Assembly (NCBI RefSeq): GCF_032854445.1
Contig: NW_027018304.1
Coordinates: forward strand, 1 to 44,689
Source of the DNA: Liolophura sinensis
Taxonomy: Eukaryota > Mollusca > Polyplacophora > Chitonida > Chitonidae
Reading direction: 5' to 3'
Length of the DNA stretch: 44,689 bases
The first letter of the stretch is position 1, and each line of letters begins with the position of its first letter. Shown here piece after piece: positions 39,113 through 44,689 of the stretch. The position numbers and the translations under genes are program-made. The notes under the pieces were generated by a model, which saw nothing but the letters and a program-made list of their open reading frames with translations, was not told the DNA's origin and did no database searches.

Positions 39113-42100
39113 AACTGTTCCAATGCTGCTGGTAAGAGGCTAATCCGACGTATTTTGTGACGAGAAATCGAATGGTGCAAACCGCGTTGCTCTCCGACCA
39201 ATACTTTTGGCTGTAGCGACAATTGAATGAGCATTTATGTGAAAATCACGTGCCTAACAATGGCTCTTACTCCATGGAAACCAAGAAAATTTGCAATTTT
39301 TCAACAGCTGGAGATGCCTGGCCCAATTGCGCATCTTTTGGCACCTTATTGATGTGGGTCAGTGTTTAATTGTACTTTTTACAGCAGACTGTATCAAGTA
39401 CCTTGTGTTTTTTATATACAAATGGTGTGGTTTTTCAACATGTAGATAAAGACATTGAGTTTGTCTTCGACTTAGAAGTAAGACAATTGCTGGATGAGTT
39501 AAATGGGCTTGGCCCAAAGATTTGACGTCTTCTGGGCTACCGAAGGGCACATAACTTATAATCAAAAGTTGAATATAGTAATGACCAGTCGCAATATTAC
39601 ATAGTAAATGTAGCCGAATTGAATTAGCAAAAAGCCCAGGCAAAAATCCAAAAGTGGAAAAACTGTTCCAATGCTACTGGTAAGAGGCTAATCCGACGTA
39701 TTTTGTGACGAGAAATCGAATGGTGCAAACCGCGTTGCTCTCCGACCAATACTTTTGGCTGTAGCGACAATTGAATGAGCATTTATGTGAAAATCACGTG
39801 ACCAGCAACGGCTCTTACTCCATGGAAACCAAGGAAATTTGCAATTTTTCAACAGCTGGAGATGCCTGGCCCAATTGCGCATCTTTTGGCACCTTATTGA
39901 TGTGGGTCAGTGTTCAATTGTACTTTTTACAGCAGACTGTATCAAGTACCTTGTTGTTTTTATATACAATTGGTGTGGTTTTTCAACATGTAGATAAAGA
40001 CATTGAGTTTGTCTTCGACTTAGAAGTAAGACAATTGCTGGATGAGTTAAATGGGCTTGGCCCAAAGATTTGACGTCTTCTGGGCTACCGAAGGGCACAT
40101 AACTTATAATCAAAAGTTGAATATAGTAATGACCAGTCGCGATATTACATAGTAAATGTAGCCGAATTGAATTAGCAAAAAAGCCCAGGCAAAAATCCAA
40201 AAGTGGAAAAAACTGTTTAAATGCTGCTGGTAAGAGGCTAATCCGACGTATTTTGTGACGAGAAATCGAATGGTGCAAACCGCGTTGCTCTCCGACCAAT
40301 ACTTTTGGCTGTAGCGACAATTGAATGAGCATTTATGTGAAAATCACGTGCCTAACAACGGCTCTTACTCCATGGAAACCAAGGAAATTTGCAATTTTTC
40401 AACAGCTGGAGATGCCTGGCCCAATTGCGCATCTTTTGGCACCTTATTGATGTGGGTCAGTGTTTAATTGTACTTTTTACAGCAGACTGTATCAAGTACC
40501 TTGTGTTTTTTATATACAAATGGTGTGGTTTTTCAACATGTAGATAAAGACATTGAGTTTGTCTTCGACTTAGAAGTAAGACAATTGCTGGATGAGTTAA
40601 ATGGGCTTGGCCCAAAGATTTGACGTCTTCTGGGCTACCGAAGGGCACATAACTTATAATCAAAAGTTGAATATAGTAATGACCAGGCGCGATATTACAT
40701 AGTAAATGTAGCCGAATTTAATTAGCAAAAAGCCCAGGCAAAAATCCAAAAGTGGAAAAACTGTTCCAATGCTGCTGGTAAGAGGCTAATCCGACGTATT
40801 TTGTGACGAGAAATCGAATGGTGCAAACCGCGTTGCTCTCCGACCAATACTTTTGGCTGTAGCGACAATTGAATGAGCATTTATGTGAAAATCACGTGCC
40901 TAACAATGGCTCTTACTCCATGGAAACCAAGAAAATTTGCAATTTTTCAACAGCTGGAGATGCCTGGCCCAATTGCGCATCTTTTGGCACCTTATTGATG
41001 TGGGTCAGTGTTTAATTGTACTTTTTACAGCAGACTGTATCAAGTACCTTGTGTTTTTTATATACAAATGGTGTGGTTTTTCAACATGTAGATAAAGACA
41101 TTGAGTTTGTCTTCGACTTAGAAGTAAGACAATTGCTGGATGAGTTAAATGGGCTTGGCCCAAAGATTTGACGTCTTCTGGGCTACCGAAGGGCACATAA
41201 CTTATAATCAAAAGTTGAATATAGTAATGACCAGTCGCAATATTACATAGTAAATGTAGCCGAATTGAATTAGCAAAAAGCCCAGGCAAAAATCCAAAAG
41301 TGGAAAAACTGTTCCAATGCTACTGGTAAGAGGCTAATCCGACGTATTTTGTGACGAGAAATCGAATGGTGCAAACCGCGTTGCTCTCCGACCAATACTT
41401 TTGGCTGTAGCGACAATTGAATGAGCATTTATGTGAAAATCACGTGACCAGCAACGGCTCTTACTCCATGGAAACCAAGGAAATTTGCAATTTTTCAACA
41501 GCTGGAGATGCCTGGCCCAATTGCGCATCTTTTGGCACCTTATTGATGTGGGTCAGTGTTCAATTGTACTTTTTACAGCAGACTGTATCAAGTACCTTGT
41601 TGTTTTTATATACAATTGGTGTGGTTTTTCAACATGTAGATAAAGACATTGAGTTTGTCTTCGACTTAGAAGTAAGACAATTGCTGGATGAGTTAAATGG
41701 GCTTGGCCCAAAGATTTGACGTCTTCTGGGCTACCGAAGGGCACATAACTTATAATCAAAAGTTGAATATAGTAATGACCAGTCGCGATATTACATAGTA
41801 AATGTAGCCGAATTGAATTAGCAAAAAAGCCCAGGCAAAAATCCAAAAGTGGAAAAACTGTTTCAATGCTGCTGGTAAGAGGCTAATCCGACGTATTTTG
41901 TGACGAGAAATCGAATGGTGCAAACCGCGTTGCTCTCCGACCAATACTTTTGGCTGTAGCGACAATTGAATGAGCATTTATGTGAAAATCACGTGCCTAA
42001 CAACGGCTCTTACTCCATGGAAACCAAGGAAATTTGCAATTTTTCAACAGCTGGAGATGCCTGGCCCAATTGCGCATCTTTTGGCACCTTATTGATGTGG

Positions 42101-42576
42101 GTCAGTGTTTAATTGTACTTTTTACAGCAGACTGTATCAAGTACCTTGTGTTTTTTATATACAAATGGTGTGGTTTTTCAACATGTAGATAAAGACATTG
42201 AGTTTGTCTTCGACTTAGAAGTAAGACAATTGCTGGATGAGTTAAATGGGCTTGGCCCAAAGATTTGACGTCTTCTGGGCTACCGAAGGGCACATAACTT
42301 ATAATCAAAAGTTGAATATAGTAATGACCAGGCGCGATATTACATAGTAAATGTAGCCGAATTTAATTAGCAAAAAGCCCAGGCAAAAATCCAAAAGTGG
42401 AAAAACTGTTCCAATGCTGCTGGTAAGAGGCTAATCCGACGTATTTTGTGACGAGAAATCGAATGGTGCAAACCGCGTTGCTCTCCGACCAATACTTTTG
42501 GCTGTAGCGACAATTGAATGAGCATTTATGTGAAAATCACGTGCCTAACAATGGCTCTTACTCCATGGAAACCAAG
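39113..42576 (+). repeat. Trimeric HOR, 1646 bp, two copies, nested in the decamer
   Basis: Units 73-75 and 76-78 repeat with a 1646-bp step. The marker order is GCTACTGG with GTGACCAGC and GTGTTCAATTG; then CCTTGTTGTTTTTATATAC with TACAATTGG and AAAAAAGCCC; then ACCAGGCGCGAT with AACAATGG. The only differences I found are one extra A plus one substitution near 40211-40220 (ACTGTTTAAATG against ACTGTTTCAATG). The match begins after the ATCCC/ATCCA difference in unit 72 and ends at ACCAAGGAAAT in unit 78. Confidence 0.88.
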
Positions 42577-44395
42577 GAAATTTGCAATTTTTCAACAGCT
42601 GGAGATGCCTGGCCCAATTGCGCATCTTTTGGCACCTTATTGATGTGGGTCAGTGTTTAATTGTACTTTTTACAGCAGACTGTATCAAGTACCTTGTGTG
42701 TTTTATGTACAAATGGTGTGGTTTTTCAACATGTAGATAAAGACATTGAGTTTGTCTTCGACTTAGAAGTAAGACAATTGCTGGATGAGTTAAATGGGCT
42801 TGGCCCAAAGATTTGACGTCTTCTGGGCTACCGAAGGGCACATAACTTATAATCAAAAGTTGATTATAGTAATGATCAGTAGCGATATTACATAGTAAAT
42901 GTAGCCGAATTGAATTAGCAAAAAGCCCAGGCAAAAATCCAAAAGTGGAAAAACTCTTCCAATGCTGCTGATAAGAGGCTAATCCGACGTATTTTGTGAC
43001 GAGAAATCGAATGGTGCAAACCGCGTTGCTCTCCGACCAATACTTTTGGCTGTAGCTACAATTGAATGAGCATTTATGTGAAAATCACGTGCCCAGCAAC
43101 GGCTCTTACTCCATGGAAACCAAGGAAATTTGCAATTTTTCAACAGCTGGAGATGCCTGGCCCAATTGCGCATCTTTTGGCACCTTATTGATGTGGGTCA
43201 GTGTTTAATTGTACTTTTTACAGCAGACTGTATCAAGTACCTTGTGTTTTTTATATACAAATGGTGTGGTTTTTCAACATGTAGATAAAGACATTGAGTT
43301 TGTCTTCGACTTAGAAGTAAGACAATTGCTGGATGATTTAAATGGGCTTGGCCCAAAGATTTGACGTCTTCTGGGCTACCGAAGGGCACATAACTTATAA
43401 TCAACAGTTGATTATAGTAATGACCAGTCGCGATATTACATAGTAAATGTAGCCGAATTGAATTAGCAAAAAGCCCAGGCAAAATCCCAAAGTGGAAAAA
43501 CTGTTCCCAATGCTGCTGGTAAGAGGCTAATCCGACGTATTTTGTGACGAGAAATCGAATGGTGCAAACCGCGTTGCTCTCCGACCAACACTTATGGCTG
43601 TAGCTACAATTGAATGAGCATTTATGTGAAAATCACGTGCCTAACAACGGCTCTTACCCCATGGAAACCAAGGAAATTTGCAATTTTTCAACAGCTGGAG
43701 ATGCCTGGCCCAATTGCGCATCTTTTGGCACCTTATTGATGTGGGTCAGTGTTTAATTATACTTTTTACAGCAGACTGTATCAAAGTACCTTGTGTTTTT
43801 TATATACAAATGGTGTGGTTTTTCAACATGTAGATAAAGACATTGAGTTTGTCTTCGACTTAGAAAAAAGACAATTGCTGGATGAGTTAAATGGCTTGGC
43901 CCAAAGATTTGACGTCTTCTGGGCTACCGAAGGGCACATAACTTATAATAAAAAGTTGATTATAGTAATGACCAGTCGCGATATTACATAGTAAATGTAG
44001 CCGAATTGAATTAGCAAAAAAGCCCAGGCAAAAATCCAAAAGTGGAAAAACTGTTCCAATGCTGCTGGTAAGAGGCTAATCCGACGTATTTTGTGACGAG
44101 AAATCGAATGGTGCAAACCGCGTTGCTCTCCGACCAACACTTATGGCTGTAGCTACAATTGAATGAGCATTTATGTGAAAATCACGTGCCTAACAACGGC
44201 TCTTACTCCATGGAAACCAAGGAAATTTGCAATTATTCAACAGCTGGAGATGCCTGGCCCAATTGCGCATCTTTTGGCACCTTATTGATGTGGGTCAGTG
44301 TTTAATTGTACTTTTTACAGCAGACTGTATCAAGTACCTTGTGTTTTTTATATACAAATGGTGTGGTTTTTCAACATGTAGATAAAGACATTGAG

Positions 44396-44689
44396 TTTGT
44401 CTTCGACTTAGAAGTAAGGCAATTGCTGGATGAGTTAAATGGGCTTGGCCCAAAGATTTGACGTCTTCTGGGCTACCGAAGGGCACATAACTTATAATCA
44501 AAAGTTGAATATAGTAATGACCAGTCGCGATATTACATAGTAAATGTAGCCGAATTTAATTTGCAAAAAGCCCAGGCAAAAATCCCAAAGTGGAAAAACT
44601 GTTCCAATGCTGCTGGTAAGAGGCTAATCCGACGTATTTTGTGACGAGAAATCGAATGGTGCAAACCGCGTTGCTCTCCGACCAATACT
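44396..44689 (+). repeat. Partial monomer at right edge (unit 82)
   Basis: The first 294 bases of a copy, ending at CCGACCAATACT. It carries GTAAGGCAATTG, AATTTAATTTGC and AATCCCAAAG, matching unit 72. The array evidently continues beyond the window. Confidence 0.95.

Larger units (their letters stand above)
1..44689 (+). repeat. Satellite DNA array, 548-bp monomer, 81.5 copies
   Basis: The whole window is direct tandem copies of one monomer. With the phase set at the first base (TTTGTCTTCG), copies begin at 1, 548, 1096, 1643, 2190, 2739, 3288, 3834, 4381, 4930, 5479, 6028, 6576, 7124, 7672, 8220, 8768, 9317, 9865, 10413, 10961, 11509, 12057, 12605, 13153, 13701, 14249, 14798, 15347, 15895, 16443, 16991, 17539, 18087, 18635, 19183, 19731, 20279, 20827, 21375, 21923, 22471, 23019, 23568, 24114, 24662, 25210, 25758, 26306, 26854, 27402, 27950, 28498, 29046, 29594, 30142, 30690, 31238, 31786, 32334, 32882, 33432, 33980, 34528, 35076, 35624, 36172, 36720, 37268, 37816, 38364, 38912, 39460, 40008, 40558, 41106, 41654, 42203, 42751, 43299, 43848 and 44396. 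Below these are units 1 to 82. Most are exactly 548 bp. No copy is inverted and no foreign sequence interrupts the array. Both window edges fall inside the array, so it is longer than what is shown. The family is not one I recognise. Confidence 0.98.
36479..44689 (+). repeat. Decameric duplication, 5483 bp, second copy cut by window end
   Basis: Units 68-72 (from 36720) reappear as units 78-82 (from 42203) with a step of 5483 bp. Shared private markers are CCTTGTGTGTTTTATGTAC, GATCAGTAGCG, AACTCTTCC, GGATGATTTAAATG, CAACAGTTG, TTTAATTATAC and GTAAGGCAATTG. The first copy spans 36479-41961, and the second runs from 41962 to the window end. I see no substitution between them over about 2.7 kb, only single-base homopolymer indels between 43480 and 44020. 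The first copy itself contains the trimer duplication at 39113-42576, so the last exchange joined material of different ages. Confidence 0.9.

Noticed and set aside
39907-40332. Longest open frame, 141 codons on the minus strand, and the recurrent 94-codon minus-strand frame in most units
   Set aside because: The frame is the same monomer read again in each copy. The 141-codon version exists only because two single-base insertions in unit 74 join two frames. It overlaps forward frames, has no recognisable domain and its variants are those of the repeat as a whole. I do not regard it as a gene.
1-44689. CRISPR-like or other repeat-spacer structure
   Set aside because: There are no spacers: the full 548-bp period is repeated, and the period is far too long for CRISPR.
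1-44689. rDNA spacer, 5S cluster, histone cluster or other tandem gene array
   Set aside because: No rRNA, tRNA, snRNA or histone coding sequence is recognisable inside the monomer, and each unit is only 548 bp.

Overview
This window is one uninterrupted satellite DNA array. From first base to last it consists of head-to-tail copies, all in the same orientation, of a monomer of about 548 bp. Taking the window's first base as the phase, I count 81 complete copies plus a 294-base partial copy at the right end (mean 548.1 bp, range 546-550). No unique sequence, gene, RNA gene, transposon, CRISPR array or array edge is visible. Such an array points to a eukaryotic nuclear genome, probably pericentromeric, subtelomeric or other constitutive heterochromatin, most likely in an animal. 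I do not recognise the family and cannot name the species. GC is about 40% by a rough count of a few lines. CpGs are fairly well kept (about 16 in a reference copy against about 22 expected), which hints at weak germline CpG methylation, as in many invertebrates.

Copies differ by a few percent, and the same small set of variant sites is reshuffled among them. This lets a patchwork of local higher-order repeats (HORs) be read directly. From left to right: bases 1-6027 hold irregular-length copies with a dimeric block (3422-5652); 6028-15227 is mixed, with one exact single-monomer duplication (10720-11851); 15228-21867 is a tetramer of 2192 bp repeated three times; 21868-26064 is mixed; 26065-28610 is a 1096-bp dimer in about 2.3 copies; 28611-30487 is mixed; 30488-36274 is a pentamer of about 2742 bp in about 2.1 copies; 36479-44689 is a decamer of 5483 bp whose second copy is cut by the window end. 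A 1646-bp trimer duplication (39113-42576) is nested inside the decamer. The short, differing HOR periods fit repeated unequal exchange and gene conversion acting on different patches.

The array contains many open frames of 60-141 codons on both strands, but these are one monomer read over and over. They overlap on opposite strands, change frame with single-base indels and show no codon-level constraint, so none is annotated as a gene. The observations most worth checking are the multi-scale HOR structure, the right-end decamer copy that differs from its twin by homopolymer indels only (a possible assembly or polishing artefact), the clustering of indels in a few zones, the dispersed two-type dimer family, and the CACGTG palindrome kept in every copy. 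I found no evidence for a new gene system.
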